A DNA stretch of 64,000 nt. It comes from Candidatus Thermochlorobacter aerophilus. Lineage in GTDB: Bacteria; Bacteroidota; Chlorobiia; Chlorobiales; Thermochlorobacteraceae. The position numbers and the translations under genes are program-made. How positions within the stretch are numbered: the first letter of the stretch is position 1; the number at the start of each line of letters is the position of its first letter. Shown here in pieces: positions 44,961 to 53,423 of this stretch. Where the stretch lies: contig PHFL01000070.1 in NCBI GenBank assembly GCA_002794105.1, positions 13,974 through 77,973 of the forward strand, in the 5' to 3' direction. The notes under the pieces are model-generated. The model worked only from the letters and a program-made list of their open reading frames with translations. It searched no databases and had not been told where the DNA came from.

Positions 44961-45000
44961 GTGCAGATTCGCGAAGAACTCGGCATTGATGCAACATCAT
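44961..45000 (+). repeat. Duplicated 3' end of fldA
   Basis: Thirty-one bases (from GCAGATTCGCGAAGAA to TTGATGCA) are identical to the end of fldA at 43241-43271, with near matches to about 43282. In frame it reads QIREELGIDATSLQLN and stop, against QIREELGIDAQAS in fldA. It is a remnant of a tandem duplication or recombination spanning the CxxC-PepSY pair, or the tail of a lost second flavodoxin. Confidence 0.85.
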
Positions 45001-45084
45001 TGCAGCTCAACTGACGAGTAAGCATAAATGAGTTTCTGCGGCATCGTTTGTCGTTGTGTTCTTTCCAAGCATACTACTTGTAAG

Positions 45085-45122
45085 TTCTCCTCAGCGCAGG
45101 CAGACGCTGGGGAGACTTTTTT
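45085..45122 (+). terminator. Intrinsic terminator of the PepSY unit
   Basis: TCTCC and CAGCG (45086-45096) pair with CGCTG and GGAGA (45105-45115), followed by C and TTTTTT. It lies 140 bases after the PepSY stop, beyond the fldA remnant. Confidence 0.8.
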
Positions 45123-45178
45123 AGATGAAGTGATAAAAGCAGTAGTTGCCGTAAAAAATTGCAAACTGCAAGTGTGAG

Positions 45179-45457
45179 CTAATCAGCAGAAAGGATAGTC
45201 CATAAGCCAATCGCAACGAAGCCAATGCCAGCAATCCATTTCAGAATTTTCGGCGAAATCCATTTGCCTAACTGTTCGCCGACCACAACGCCAATGCCTG
45301 CCGCCAGCACCAACGCCGCCGCCGAGCCAAAGAAAATCGCCCACTTGTTGGCTTCCGCTTTCGTGGCAAAAAGCATGGTGGCAAGCTGCGTCTTGTCTCC
45401 AATTTCAGCCAGGAACACCGTGATAAAGACCGTTGAGAAAATGCTCCAAAAAGACAT
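45179..45457 (-). CDS. Half-size TMEM165/GDT1 (UPF0016) cation transporter
   Basis: A 92-residue membrane protein with three helices and the family signature EIGDKTQLATMLFATKA near 17-33. UPF0016 proteins export Mn2+ or exchange Ca2+/H+. Most have two such repeats, while this one has a single copy and would need to dimerise or pair with a second half-protein. The next minus-strand gene upstream (beta-barrel) ends 20 bases before it and carries CAACCTAAAA in the gap. Together with MgtE and MgtC it points to divalent-cation homeostasis. Confidence 0.85.
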   Translation of the reverse strand: MSFWSIFSTVFITVFLAEIGDKTQLATMLFATKAEANKWAIFFGSAAALVLAAGIGVVVGEQLGKWISPKILKWIAGIGFVAIGLWTILSAD

Positions 45458-45477
45458 CGTTGGTTTTTTAGGTTGAG

Positions 45478-46947
45478 TTAAAAAATATGTTGGAAGCCAA
45501 AGAAGAACTGATCTGCCTCTGTGCTTCGAGCGAAGTCAAATCGCAGAATGGTGGCTTGATTCCAAGCGATGCGCGCGCCAATGCCATAGTTCCAACGGTA
45601 ATCTCTAAACCCAAAATCAGAAATATCGTCCCACACTCTTCCCAAGTCTAAGAAAGGCACAACCCCGAACGAAAAAGTTTGACCAAGAAACTGAACCTTG
45701 TAGAAACGTGAGCGCAGTTCAAGGTTGACTAATGCCGTGAGCGGTCCGGTAAATCGGTATTCGCGAAAGCCGCGAAGGGAACGCGCCCCGCCCAAGACTT
45801 CCGTGCCGCCGGCTTCTGATTGGCTCGAGAGGTCGAAGGCTTCGTAGAAAGGCACTTTGCTTCCCCAGATGTAGCCCAAGTTCCAACAACTTGCAAATGT
45901 CAGGCGCACATCGTTCTGCTGATAGATAGGCAGAAATGCTTCTATCTGAATCAAATTTTTATCAAAACTAAACTCCGAACCGAACCAAGGGCGCGAATGC
46001 TCGTGAGAGTACTCAATGAAAACACCATGCGACGGGTCAGGCTCAAAATCGCGCGTGTCATAAATCACGGCGAAGGCAAAGATGCTCTCCCGTCCGCCGT
46101 TGTAGCCGGCAATGTTAAGCCTTTCCCAAGGATTGCCAGGCGTGATGCCCAGAAAATCTTCGGTGAGCCGTGTGCGCCCATTTAGAACGCCTTTAACTTC
46201 ATTGCCATCAAGGTCAAAGGCTTCTTCGGCTTCTTGATTGAAATAATCTTTGATGCCAATGAAGAGCAACTCATAGCCGAACATCAGGCGCAATTTCCCT
46301 CCAAGAAGCACGCGCTCCACTAAGATGTTGTAGAGATTTTCTGTGTAAATAACTTCATTGTAATGACGGTCGGTCACGGTTGCCGCTTCACCAATAGATG
46401 GATTCCCGGGACGCACAATCGCTAAGTTTTCGAGATAGGGGTCGATTCTCGAAAAGGTTTGAACTTGATTAGTGGCTTTGTTCAGGAAACGAAGTGGCTG
46501 CATGGTAACCGCACCAATGCCGAAGTATTGGAAATTTGGGTCTTCTTCAAACACAGCATCAATTCTCACGCGCCATTCTGTATCAAAAATGTATGGAAAA
46601 TCCATGTTGATGGCGGCGTTCCATTTTCCACTTTGGAACACTTGGAACGAGCCTATATAACGCTGGCGATACGGCGTGTATTCAAAGAAGGGGTCTTGGC
46701 GCGTGCCGTTTTGGTAGATGAAAAAGTTGCCACCAATGCCAAAGCCATTGATAGGATTTTGCTCAAACTCTGGCAGGCCTGTCAGGTAAAGTCCCTCGAC
46801 TTTATCGCGGATTTCTTCATCGGTTAACCGTTTTTCAGGCGCAATCGGAAATGGCAACTTGGGCTTCGGAAGCGAGTCAGAAAATTGGGCAAAAAGAGGC
46901 TGAGCTGTTGCTATAAATGCAAGAAGAACAATGTTTCGCAGCATCAT
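45478..46947 (-). CDS. BamA/TamA-like outer-membrane beta-barrel (surface antigen family)
   Basis: A 489-residue exported barrel with signal peptide (LRNIVLLAFIATAQPLFAQ). The C-terminal half has the Omp85 features FAFAVIYDTRDFEPDPSHGVFIEYSHEH, LGGARSLRGFREYRFTGP and a phenylalanine-terminal barrel strand (FFFGFQHIF). No POTRA domains are visible between the signal and the barrel, so it is a short, patatin-like or TamA-type barrel rather than BamA itself. I start at ATG 46947; the frame extends to 47070 only because it runs into a repeat. It is followed by the TMEM165-like gene. Confidence 0.82.
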   Translation of the reverse strand: MMLRNIVLLAFIATAQPLFAQFSDSLPKPKLPFPIAPEKRLTDEEIRDKVEGLYLTGLPEFEQNPINGFGIGGNFFIYQNGTRQDPFFEYTPYRQRYIGSFQVFQSGKWNAAINMDFPYIFDTEWRVRIDAVFEEDPNFQYFGIGAVTMQPLRFLNKATNQVQTFSRIDPYLENLAIVRPGNPSIGEAATVTDRHYNEVIYTENLYNILVERVLLGGKLRLMFGYELLFIGIKDYFNQEAEEAFDLDGNEVKGVLNGRTRLTEDFLGITPGNPWERLNIAGYNGGRESIFAFAVIYDTRDFEPDPSHGVFIEYSHEHSRPWFGSEFSFDKNLIQIEAFLPIYQQNDVRLTFASCWNLGYIWGSKVPFYEAFDLSSQSEAGGTEVLGGARSLRGFREYRFTGPLTALVNLELRSRFYKVQFLGQTFSFGVVPFLDLGRVWDDISDFGFRDYRWNYGIGARIAWNQATILRFDFARSTEADQFFFGFQHIF

Positions 46948-46987
46948 GATGATTTTGAGTTTAGCCGTGTTGCGTGAGTGTTTTTTT

Positions 46988-47069
46988 GACCTCACCCTGT
47001 TTCGGCGTTGCCGAAACGTCCCTCTCCTTGTGAAGGAGAGGGATGCCGCGCAGCGACAGGGTGAGGTCA
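46988..47069. repeat. Composite palindromic repeat, family 2, left copy
   Basis: It begins GACCTCACCCTGT and ends with the exact complement ACAGGGTGAGGTC. Internal hairpins are TTCGG/CCGAA and CCCTCTCC/GGAGAGGG. A second, inverted copy lies at 51696-51775. Its translation in the adjacent false frame gives SFTRRGTF in both places. Confidence 0.8.
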
Positions 47070-47086
47070 ACTTCTTATGCCAAATC

Positions 47087-47146
47087 TGTCACGCTGTATG
47101 AAGTGAAGAATCCACAATGGATTCCTCGCTTGCGCTCGGAATGACA
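47087..47146. repeat. REP-like palindromic repeat, copy C
   Basis: It has the ends TGTCACGCTG and CTCGGAATGACA, with core AAGTGAAGAATCCACAATGG and ATTCCTCGCTTGCG. It lies 17 bases from the family 2 repeat. Confidence 0.75.
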
Positions 47147-47185
47147 TCAGTCCGTCATGCTGGGCGAATCAAAAGCCTTACTGTT

Positions 47186-47255
47186 TGTCATTCTGAACGG
47201 AGCGAAGCGAAGTGAAGAATCCACAATGGATTCCTCGCTTGCGCTCGGAATGTCA
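47186..47255. repeat. REP-like palindromic repeat, copy D
   Basis: A 70-bp copy with ends TGTCATTCTGAACG and CTCGGAATGTCA and the same core as copies A to C. It abuts the 3' end of mgtE (47269). Confidence 0.75.
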
Positions 47256-47268
47256 GGCAATCCCGGCA

Positions 47269-48648
47269 CTAAAAGGCAAAGAACAGACTGGCAACACCGA
47301 AATAGATGAGCAAGCCTGTAATATCCACGACAGTTGTAATGGCAGGGCTTGCTGCAACGGCAGGGTCGCCGCCAAAGGCTTTCACAATGAGCGGTAAGGC
47401 GGCACCAATCAGGGTTGCCGTAATCACTTGAAACGAGAGTGCCAGTGAAATCACAAAGGCAATTTTGACAAGCGAGTATTCGGCGGGGATTTCTGTCTCC
47501 CACGATAGAAATAGCACTTTGGCAAATGCCAACACACCGAGACAGAGTGCCAAGAGCGAAGAGACTTTGGTTTCTTTCCAAATCACTTTTAGCCATTCGC
47601 GCACGCTGAACTCGCCCAACGCCAACGCACGCACAATCACCGTTGCCGCTTGACTGCCCACATTGCCGCCAGTATCCGCAACCATCGGCATATAGAGCGC
47701 AAGTATCAGCATCTTCTCCAACGCTTTTTCATAGTTATGAATAATCATACCCGAAATGATTCCCACAGCGGCAAGCGTTACCACCCAAGTCACACGCTTT
47801 TGAAAATGCTTCCACGAGGAAGTCTCCAAGTAATTGAGTTCGGTATCGCGTTGCGCAATGCCCATGAATTTTTCCAAGTCTTCGGTATGCTCGGCGCGAA
47901 TAATGTCAATGGCTTCATCGTGCGTAACCACGCCCATGAGTTGCATCTGCCGATTCACCACAGGAATCGCGATAAGGTCATACTTCTCGATTTTCTTTGC
48001 GACTTCCTCACGGTCTTCATCGACATAGGCGAAGACAAACTCACGATGCACCACATCGGCTATCATCTGCGCAGGGTCAGCCATAATCAAATCTTTCAGC
48101 GTGACAAAGCCGAGCAAGGTTTGTTCATCATTGACGACATAGGCGTAGTAGACCAATTTTTTCGAGGGCGCATCGGCACGCACTTTTGCAATCGCTTCGG
48201 CGCAGGTCATGCGTTCAAAGACGGACGCATAATCAAGCGACATGATTCCGCCAGCCGTATCGGGCGGATAAGCACTCAGCCGCAAGATGTTTTCGCGCAC
48301 CGACTTTGAAAGAAACGGCAAAATTTCCGTCTGCGCCTTCTTTGAAAGGAATTGGAAAAAGTCCACTTGCGACTGTGTGGGCATTTGCTCGAAAATGGTG
48401 GCAAATGCTTTTCGGCTCATTGCATTGAAGAGCGAGAGTTGAACCGTTACGGGCAAATCCGCAAGAATTAAGGCTTGACGGTCAATCGGAAATTGCGACA
48501 TCACATCAATGCGGTCGTAATCGCTCTCCAATTTTTCAAGCAACTCGGCGACTTCAACAACGGGCATTTTGTTTAAGACCGAGGCGTAGTCTATCAAACG
48601 TTGCTTCAATTCACTGTCGCTCGTTTGAAAAAGCAGTTCGTTGCGCAT
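47269..48648 (-). CDS. mgtE: Magnesium transporter MgtE
   Basis: A 459-residue Mg2+ channel. The N-domain is a helical superhelix (about 1-130). Two CBS domains follow (MTCAEAIAKV, FVTLKDLI, AIPVVNRQMQLMGVVTHDEA), then a plug helix. The membrane domain of five helices carries the selectivity region MPMVADTGGNVGSQAATVIVRALALGE near 345-371. Cytosolic Mg2+ bound at the CBS domains closes the channel. A strong ribosome site (AGGAGA) precedes ATG 48648. mgtC lies 24 bases upstream on the same strand, so the two form an operon. Confidence 0.95.
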   Translation of the reverse strand: MRNELLFQTSDSELKQRLIDYASVLNKMPVVEVAELLEKLESDYDRIDVMSQFPIDRQALILADLPVTVQLSLFNAMSRKAFATIFEQMPTQSQVDFFQFLSKKAQTEILPFLSKSVRENILRLSAYPPDTAGGIMSLDYASVFERMTCAEAIAKVRADAPSKKLVYYAYVVNDEQTLLGFVTLKDLIMADPAQMIADVVHREFVFAYVDEDREEVAKKIEKYDLIAIPVVNRQMQLMGVVTHDEAIDIIRAEHTEDLEKFMGIAQRDTELNYLETSSWKHFQKRVTWVVTLAAVGIISGMIIHNYEKALEKMLILALYMPMVADTGGNVGSQAATVIVRALALGEFSVREWLKVIWKETKVSSLLALCLGVLAFAKVLFLSWETEIPAEYSLVKIAFVISLALSFQVITATLIGAALPLIVKAFGGDPAVAASPAITTVVDITGLLIYFGVASLFFAF

Positions 48649-48672
48649 GGTTGTCTCCTTTCGTGAATGGGT

Positions 48673-49380
48673 TTAGTCGCTGTGCTGACCGATAACTTCC
48701 CAACTGACGGCACTCACACCGTTTTCCAATGTGATTTTGCCCGCCAGTCTTTCAAGCACATTGTCGTGATTGCCGTTTGAGAGAATTTCGGCTTCGATGT
48801 AAGCGATGTTGGGCGCGCCGTTATCGGAACTTTTCAGCGAGCGGAGTTTCAAATGTTCATCATCGCGAATGGCATCGACGATGAGCACACGAATTCGATT
48901 TTCGACTTCTTCTTTACAGCGCGTTTTCAAGTGATACGTCATCAGTTCGCTTTCTTCTTTTTGGAACGGCAAGCGATTGATGCGCAGTCCAATTGGGCGC
49001 AAGAAAAGATGTGAGAGTACGATAGCAACAGCGGCGATGACGGCTTGCCAATACAGCCCGCACCCCGCAAGAGAGCCAACAGCGGCAGAGCACCAAATTG
49101 TCGCCGCTGTGTTCAAACCTTGAATGTTCACGCCGTTGCGCAAAATGACGCCCGCACCTAAAAAGCCGATACCGGTAACGATTTGTCCTGCTACACGAGA
49201 AGGGTCTCCTTTGCTATCAGTTAGCGAAAGCGAAAGCAAAATGAATGCCGCCGAACCGAGTGAAACGAGCGTGTTTGTGCGCAAGCCCGCTTGCTTTTGT
49301 CGCCATTGACGTTCCAAGCCAATCAGCGCACCAAGCCCAATCGCTAAAAGCAGTCGAAGTGTGAAATCAATGAGCGTCAT
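48673..49380 (-). CDS. MgtC/SapB-family protein
   Basis: A 235-residue MgtC-type protein with the conserved N-terminal membrane block (LRLLLAIGLGALIGLERQWRQKQAGLRTNTLVSLGSAAF, in pieces) and GFLGAGVILRNG near 93-104, plus a C-terminal ACT-like cytosolic domain (LKTRCKEEVENRIRVLIVDAI). MgtC proteins affect F-type ATPase, growth in low Mg2+ and virulence; bacterial SapB relatives are of unknown function. It sits directly upstream of mgtE in a Mg2+-related pair. Confidence 0.9.
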   Translation of the reverse strand: MTLIDFTLRLLLAIGLGALIGLERQWRQKQAGLRTNTLVSLGSAAFILLSLSLTDSKGDPSRVAGQIVTGIGFLGAGVILRNGVNIQGLNTAATIWCSAAVGSLAGCGLYWQAVIAAVAIVLSHLFLRPIGLRINRLPFQKEESELMTYHLKTRCKEEVENRIRVLIVDAIRDDEHLKLRSLKSSDNGAPNIAYIEAEILSNGNHDNVLERLAGKITLENGVSAVSWEVIGQHSD

Positions 49381-49484
49381 GGCTGTTTCCGTTTGCGGTC
49401 AAGCGTTATCAAATGCTGTGCAAAGGTAAACGCTATGCGTAAAAAGGGTTGTTAGAAGAGGCTTAAAAAGTGATTAGAATTTCA

Positions 49485-50873
49485 TTAGAGAGGTGCCTCA
49501 GAAGCAGAGCGGCTCTGAAACGACAGCGTAACCGAAGTACCAACGCCTTTTTGACTTCTAACAGCAATCGTGCCTTTGTGCAACTCCACGATGCGCTTGG
49601 TTAGTGCCAGCCCAATGCCTGTGCCTTCGGCAAGCGACTTATTTTTGCCGCGATAAAACGGCGTGAAAATTTTGTCAATCTCCTCTTCATCAATGCCGAT
49701 GCCGTTATCGGCGACTTCCACAACAAGGCGGTTGCGCTCAACAGTGAGCGACACACGCGCCAAATGCTCGGCTGAAAATTTGCACGCATTCTCAATCACG
49801 TTTTTGAACGCCAACGGCAAGAGATACGCATTGCCCACAATCGTCAGTGCCGATTCATCTTCCTGTTCAGAGTTGAAAGAAAACTCAATGCGCCAATCGG
49901 AATGCGCTTTTAAGAGGCTCGAGCAAACTTCCATCAGCACTTCATCAAGGCGAACACGCTCGAGCTTGACTTCGTGAATATCTGAACTGGCGCGCGCAAG
50001 GTCGATGAGGTTTTGAATCAACTTTTTCAGCCGTTGTGCATCGAGTAGCACTTTTTGCAGCGCGTCGTGATAGGCTTCGGGCGATTGTGGTTTAGAGAGC
50101 AAGAGTTCAAGTTCCATAATCATTGCTGTGAGCGGCGTGCGAAGTTCATGCGCCACATTCGAGACAAACTCTTTTTGCATCGCAAAGGCTTGCTCTAATC
50201 GGTCAAGCATTTGGTTGAAGGTGCGGGCTAATTCGCCAAGTTCATCGTTGGTGTTCTCGGTCTTGACGCGCAGACTTAGGTTGCTGGCACTCACGCGTTT
50301 GGCGTTGGCGTTGATAGCACGAAGCGGTGCCACAATCCGCTGTGTAAAAAATCGCCCGACGGCAAAGACAATGAATGCATAGAGTCCAATCGCCAAAAAA
50401 AGTGTGTTGCGTAGGTCGGTGAGTTTGTTGTAACCGTATTGGTCGAGCGCGGCGGCGGTGATTGCGTAACGCTTGCCCTCGTGCGTGTAGGTTGTGCCTA
50501 TCACTTGCCAATCGTTTTGATAAAACGCAAGATTGCCCGTTTCATAGATGCGGTCAATCATGTCGCGAGTTTCTTTGACAAAATCAATCTCGTAAGCATC
50601 GTGATAGAGTAGCGCAAACGCGGTGTCGTAAATCGCAACTTCAACTTCGTTGAGCGTTTGGCGATTGTTCTTGTAGATGTTTTGAAGAATGTCGGCGGGG
50701 ATTTTCGCTACGAAAAACAAATTAGCTTTCGTGATGGCTTCTTTGCGCAAGAGCTCGAAAAAATCTCGCTCTCGTGTGCTTTTGGCAGAAAAGTAAATCA
50801 CCAGTGAAAAGGTCAGAAGCAATCCGCTTGTAAGCGCAATGAAGGTCAGAGTAATTCGCGTGCGGAGGCTCAT
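49485..50873 (-). CDS. Sensor histidine kinase (two-component, OmpR partner)
   Basis: A 462-residue membrane kinase. Helix 1 is near 8-28, a periplasmic domain spans about 30-160 and helix 2 is near 162-180. HAMP follows (IVAPLRAINANAKRVSASNL), then the H box VSNVAHELRTPLTAM near 240-255, N box NVIENACKFS, G1 DNGIGIDEEE, F box FTPFYRG and G2 GTGIGLAL. All catalytic boxes look intact. The response regulator gene ends 6 bases upstream. The signal is unknown. The pair lies with mgtC and mgtE but is separated from mgtC by 104 bases, so a cation link is only suggestive. Confidence 0.93.
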   Translation of the reverse strand: MSLRTRITLTFIALTSGLLLTFSLVIYFSAKSTRERDFFELLRKEAITKANLFFVAKIPADILQNIYKNNRQTLNEVEVAIYDTAFALLYHDAYEIDFVKETRDMIDRIYETGNLAFYQNDWQVIGTTYTHEGKRYAITAAALDQYGYNKLTDLRNTLFLAIGLYAFIVFAVGRFFTQRIVAPLRAINANAKRVSASNLSLRVKTENTNDELGELARTFNQMLDRLEQAFAMQKEFVSNVAHELRTPLTAMIMELELLLSKPQSPEAYHDALQKVLLDAQRLKKLIQNLIDLARASSDIHEVKLERVRLDEVLMEVCSSLLKAHSDWRIEFSFNSEQEDESALTIVGNAYLLPLAFKNVIENACKFSAEHLARVSLTVERNRLVVEVADNGIGIDEEEIDKIFTPFYRGKNKSLAEGTGIGLALTKRIVELHKGTIAVRSQKGVGTSVTLSFQSRSASEAPL

Positions 50874-50879
50874 TCTGCT

Positions 50880-51566
50880 TTAAGGTTCTGCTTTAAGGTA
50901 AAAGCCCATTCCTGTTTTCGTGTGAATGAGTTTTGTGGCAAACGGCTTATCTACTTTTTTGCGAAGATAGTTGATATAGACATCAATGTAGTTTGTGCCA
51001 GTGTCGAACTCGATGTTCCAAACGTGCTTGGCGATTTCTTCGCGTGAAATCACACGCTCCGGGTTGCGAAGCAAAAATTCGAGCAGGGCAAATTCTTTTG
51101 CGGTCAATGCAATCGGCTTGCCTTGACGCTCGACGGTTTTGGTGCGAAGGTTCATCGTGAGGTCGGCGTAAGTCAGCACGGTGGGTTCGGTGGAAGTGAG
51201 TTGCTTGGCTTTCAGGCGTGCGTGAATGCGTGCAAGGAGTTCGCGAAAGTCAAACGGCTTGGCAAGGTAATCATCAGCCCCTGCGTTGAAGCCTTGCAGT
51301 TTGTCGTCAGTTTCGCCGAGTGCCGTGAGCATCACGACAGGCAAGGCAGGGTAAAGCGATTTGACTTTTTTGCAAAGGTCAATGCCGTTCATCTTCGGAA
51401 GCATCACATCAATAAGCACAAGGTCAAAAGGGTGAGAGTGAAGCAAGGTCAAGGCGGTTTCTGCATCAGGCGAGTGTGTGGTTGCGAAGCCCGATTCGCC
51501 AAGCCCTTTCGTGAGAACAGACGCCAACCGTGCATCGTCTTCAACAATCAAAATGTGTGGAGTCAT
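50880..51566 (-). CDS. OmpR/PhoB-type response regulator
   Basis: A 228-residue regulator with receiver domain (VEDDARLASV at the N-terminus, phospho-acceptor in LVLIDVMLPKMNGIDL near residue 52, Lys in YLAKPFDFRELL near 102) and a winged-helix output domain (ERVISREEIAKHVW, TNYIDVYINYLRKKVD). It is paired with the histidine kinase 6 bases downstream. Such regulators bind direct repeats and often control envelope or metal genes. Confidence 0.95.
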   Translation of the reverse strand: MTPHILIVEDDARLASVLTKGLGESGFATTHSPDAETALTLLHSHPFDLVLIDVMLPKMNGIDLCKKVKSLYPALPVVMLTALGETDDKLQGFNAGADDYLAKPFDFRELLARIHARLKAKQLTSTEPTVLTYADLTMNLRTKTVERQGKPIALTAKEFALLEFLLRNPERVISREEIAKHVWNIEFDTGTNYIDVYINYLRKKVDKPFATKLIHTKTGMGFYLKAEP

Positions 51567-51626
51567 TGCTAAACAAATGGTTCATAAGTGTTGTGCATCA
51601 TTGCTGTGTCGTCAGCATTTTCTTTT

Positions 51627-51687
51627 TGTCATGCTAAGCGAAGTGAGGCATCCACTCACGGGATTCCTCGCTTCGCTCGGAATGACA
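51627..51687. repeat. REP-like palindromic repeat, copy E
   Basis: It has the ends TGTCATGCTAAGCG and CGCTCGGAATGACA; the core AAGTGAGGCATCC and GGATTCCTCGCTTCGC makes a nearly full palindrome. It lies 60 bases from the regulator start. Confidence 0.75.
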
Positions 51688-51695
51688 AGCGCGAT

Positions 51696-51775
51696 TTCAC
51701 CCTGCCGCAGAGCAACATTCCTATCCTTCACAAGGAGAGGAACGTTTCAGCAATGCCGAAACAGGGTGAGGTAAA
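51696..51775. repeat. Composite palindromic repeat, family 2, right copy (inverted)
   Basis: The reverse complement starts ACCTCACCCTGTTTCGGCATTG and matches the left copy at 46988-47069 along its length, with scattered substitutions. Together with the REP copies it forms the mirror-image flank of the mgtE-to-regulator block. Confidence 0.75.
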
Positions 51776-51816
51776 TCCATGCAAAATCTGTCAATCCGTG
51801 TTGTCCGTGTACGAAT

Positions 51817-53154
51817 TTAATATGCTGAGCGGCGCGCTGAAAGCTCCTGCATAAATGCCACGACACGCTCATCGACAATCACATCACGCAAGCGCACTGG
51901 CGATTTGAGCACAATGCCTTCTAACGAGCGACAGCGCGAAAGTGCCACATAAAGTTGCCCATGCGCAAATGTGCCGCGCCCCAAATCAATCATCACTTTG
52001 TCAAAGGTTTTGCCTTGACTTTTGTGTATCGTAACTGCCCACGCCAAGCGAAGCGGGAACTGCGTAAAGATACCCACAGGCTCGGTAAAAATTTGTTTCG
52101 ACTGCGCATCAAACTCATACTTCACAATTTCCCAATCTACACGCTCGGCGGTTACAACCCTTCGCACGCCATCTTCTTCCACTTCAACTTTGATGGAATT
52201 CGGCAGAATCTCACGCACTTTGCCAATCGTGCCATTGACCCAACGCTTTTGCGGGTCGTTCTTAACAAACATTACCTGCGCACCAACTTTCAGCGTCAGG
52301 TTCTCTTCCGTCGGAAAATTCTTCCTATCAAACTGCCCTTCAACCTCGCCAATAAAACTTTTCGGCGGAGACTTCAATCGTTCTAAATGCTTGGCGTTAA
52401 TCGTGTTGGCGATGTCGTTGGTGGTGGAAAGCGTGATGAAAAAATCCTCATCGCGTGGCGTAAAGTTAGGCTGAACACGCGAGTTGATGAGCGAAAGATG
52501 ATGTGGTGCAAATTGCCGTGTGCGAATCGCTTGCAGAAGTTCAATAAATGTAGCGTCGCTTTGGCGAAAAATTTTTTTCAGATGCACAATGCGAAGCAAG
52601 ACCTTTTCAAACACTGCGGCGCTGAAAAAATACGGCGTTTGATAGAGCGACATAAAGAGGCTCTGTTCATCATCGCGCGACAGCACCGGCGGAAGTTGAA
52701 AGAGGTCGCCTATGAAAATCATCTGCACGCCGCCAAAGGGTTTTTTCTTATCTCGTCCATTCATACGCATAAAGTAATCAATGCCGTCGATGATGTCGGC
52801 GCGCACCATTGAGATTTCATCAATGACAATCGTGTCAATGGCTTTGTAGAGCTCCTTGTTGTATGGGCTTGGAATGTTTTGTGCTGTAATTACGCCGAGT
52901 GGGAATTTGAAAAATGAGTGAATGGTTTGTCCGCCAACATTGAGCGCGGCAATGCCCGTTGGCGCAAGCACGACCACATTTTTTGCCGTGTGCTCACGAA
53001 AGTAGTTGAGAAGCGTTGATTTGCCCGTGCCTGCACTGCCCGTAATGAAGAGGCAATCCGATGTACGCTCCATCAAGTTGTAGGCATCAGCAAATTCGGC
53101 TGAAAAATCTAACTGCTCCGCACTTACAGGTGCGTTGGAAAAAGGTTCAGGCAT
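51817..53154 (-). CDS. Pif1/RecD-type superfamily 1B DNA helicase
   Basis: A 445-residue ATP-dependent helicase. Motif I GSAGTGKSTLLNYF is near 39-52, motif II IVIDEISMV near 111-119 (DEIS as in Pif1), motif III FIGDLFQLPPVL near 148, then QVMFVKND and the C-terminal motif VI region FAHGQLYVALSRCRSLEGI. It lacks an N-terminal nuclease, so it is not RecD of RecBCD. Pif1-like helicases unwind G-quadruplex or R-loop DNA. A conserved SH3-like TIHKSQGKTFDKV is present. There is no operon partner. A decayed RND gene fragment is upstream. Confidence 0.9.
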   Translation of the reverse strand: MPEPFSNAPVSAEQLDFSAEFADAYNLMERTSDCLFITGSAGTGKSTLLNYFREHTAKNVVVLAPTGIAALNVGGQTIHSFFKFPLGVITAQNIPSPYNKELYKAIDTIVIDEISMVRADIIDGIDYFMRMNGRDKKKPFGGVQMIFIGDLFQLPPVLSRDDEQSLFMSLYQTPYFFSAAVFEKVLLRIVHLKKIFRQSDATFIELLQAIRTRQFAPHHLSLINSRVQPNFTPRDEDFFITLSTTNDIANTINAKHLERLKSPPKSFIGEVEGQFDRKNFPTEENLTLKVGAQVMFVKNDPQKRWVNGTIGKVREILPNSIKVEVEEDGVRRVVTAERVDWEIVKYEFDAQSKQIFTEPVGIFTQFPLRLAWAVTIHKSQGKTFDKVMIDLGRGTFAHGQLYVALSRCRSLEGIVLKSPVRLRDVIVDERVVAFMQELSARRSAY

Positions 53155-53238
53155 GGTGAATTGCGTCTAAACGTTGCGGATTGACAGCAAATCTGAGTTT
53201 GTCATGTTCATCCTTTGTTAGTGCCAGTCGGGTGGCAA

Positions 53239-53423
53239 TTTAGGCGTTTGCCGATGATTCTTTCAACCAGCGGTATAGCGCAGAAGTTCAGCGACCCACT
53301 TGCGGCAGTGGTGATTGGTGGACTACTCACTCAACTGTGCTCACGCTCTTTCTTTTGCCTGCGATTTATGAATGGATGGAAATGCGGACGGAAAGCGGTG
53401 ATGTAGGAAAGGCTGTCTATTGA
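53239..53423 (+). pseudogene. Decayed 3' end of a CzcA/CusA-type RND metal-efflux gene
   Basis: The frame encodes RRLPMILSTSGIAQKFSDPLAAVVIGGLLT. After a one-base loss near 53331 it continues in another frame as TVLTLFLLPAIYEWMEMR and then the stop at 53421. This is the conserved last helix pair of heavy-metal RND pumps (PLAAVVIGGLLTSTVLTLFLLPA). The middle of the domain (the usual RPMIMTALVA...) is deleted, and the rest of the about 1000-residue gene is absent. The remnant's last bases overlap the HepT stop codon, so the toxin-antitoxin pair lies beside a deletion scar. Confidence 0.85.

Noticed and set aside
46948..47070. N-terminal extension of the beta-barrel gene (MTSPCRCAASLSFTRRG)
   Set aside because: It is the translation of the family 2 repeat; the signal peptide starts at 46947.
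48649..48672. Mg2+ riboswitch before mgtE
   Set aside because: The mgtC-mgtE gap is only 24 bases and holds just a ribosome site; no M-box fold can fit.
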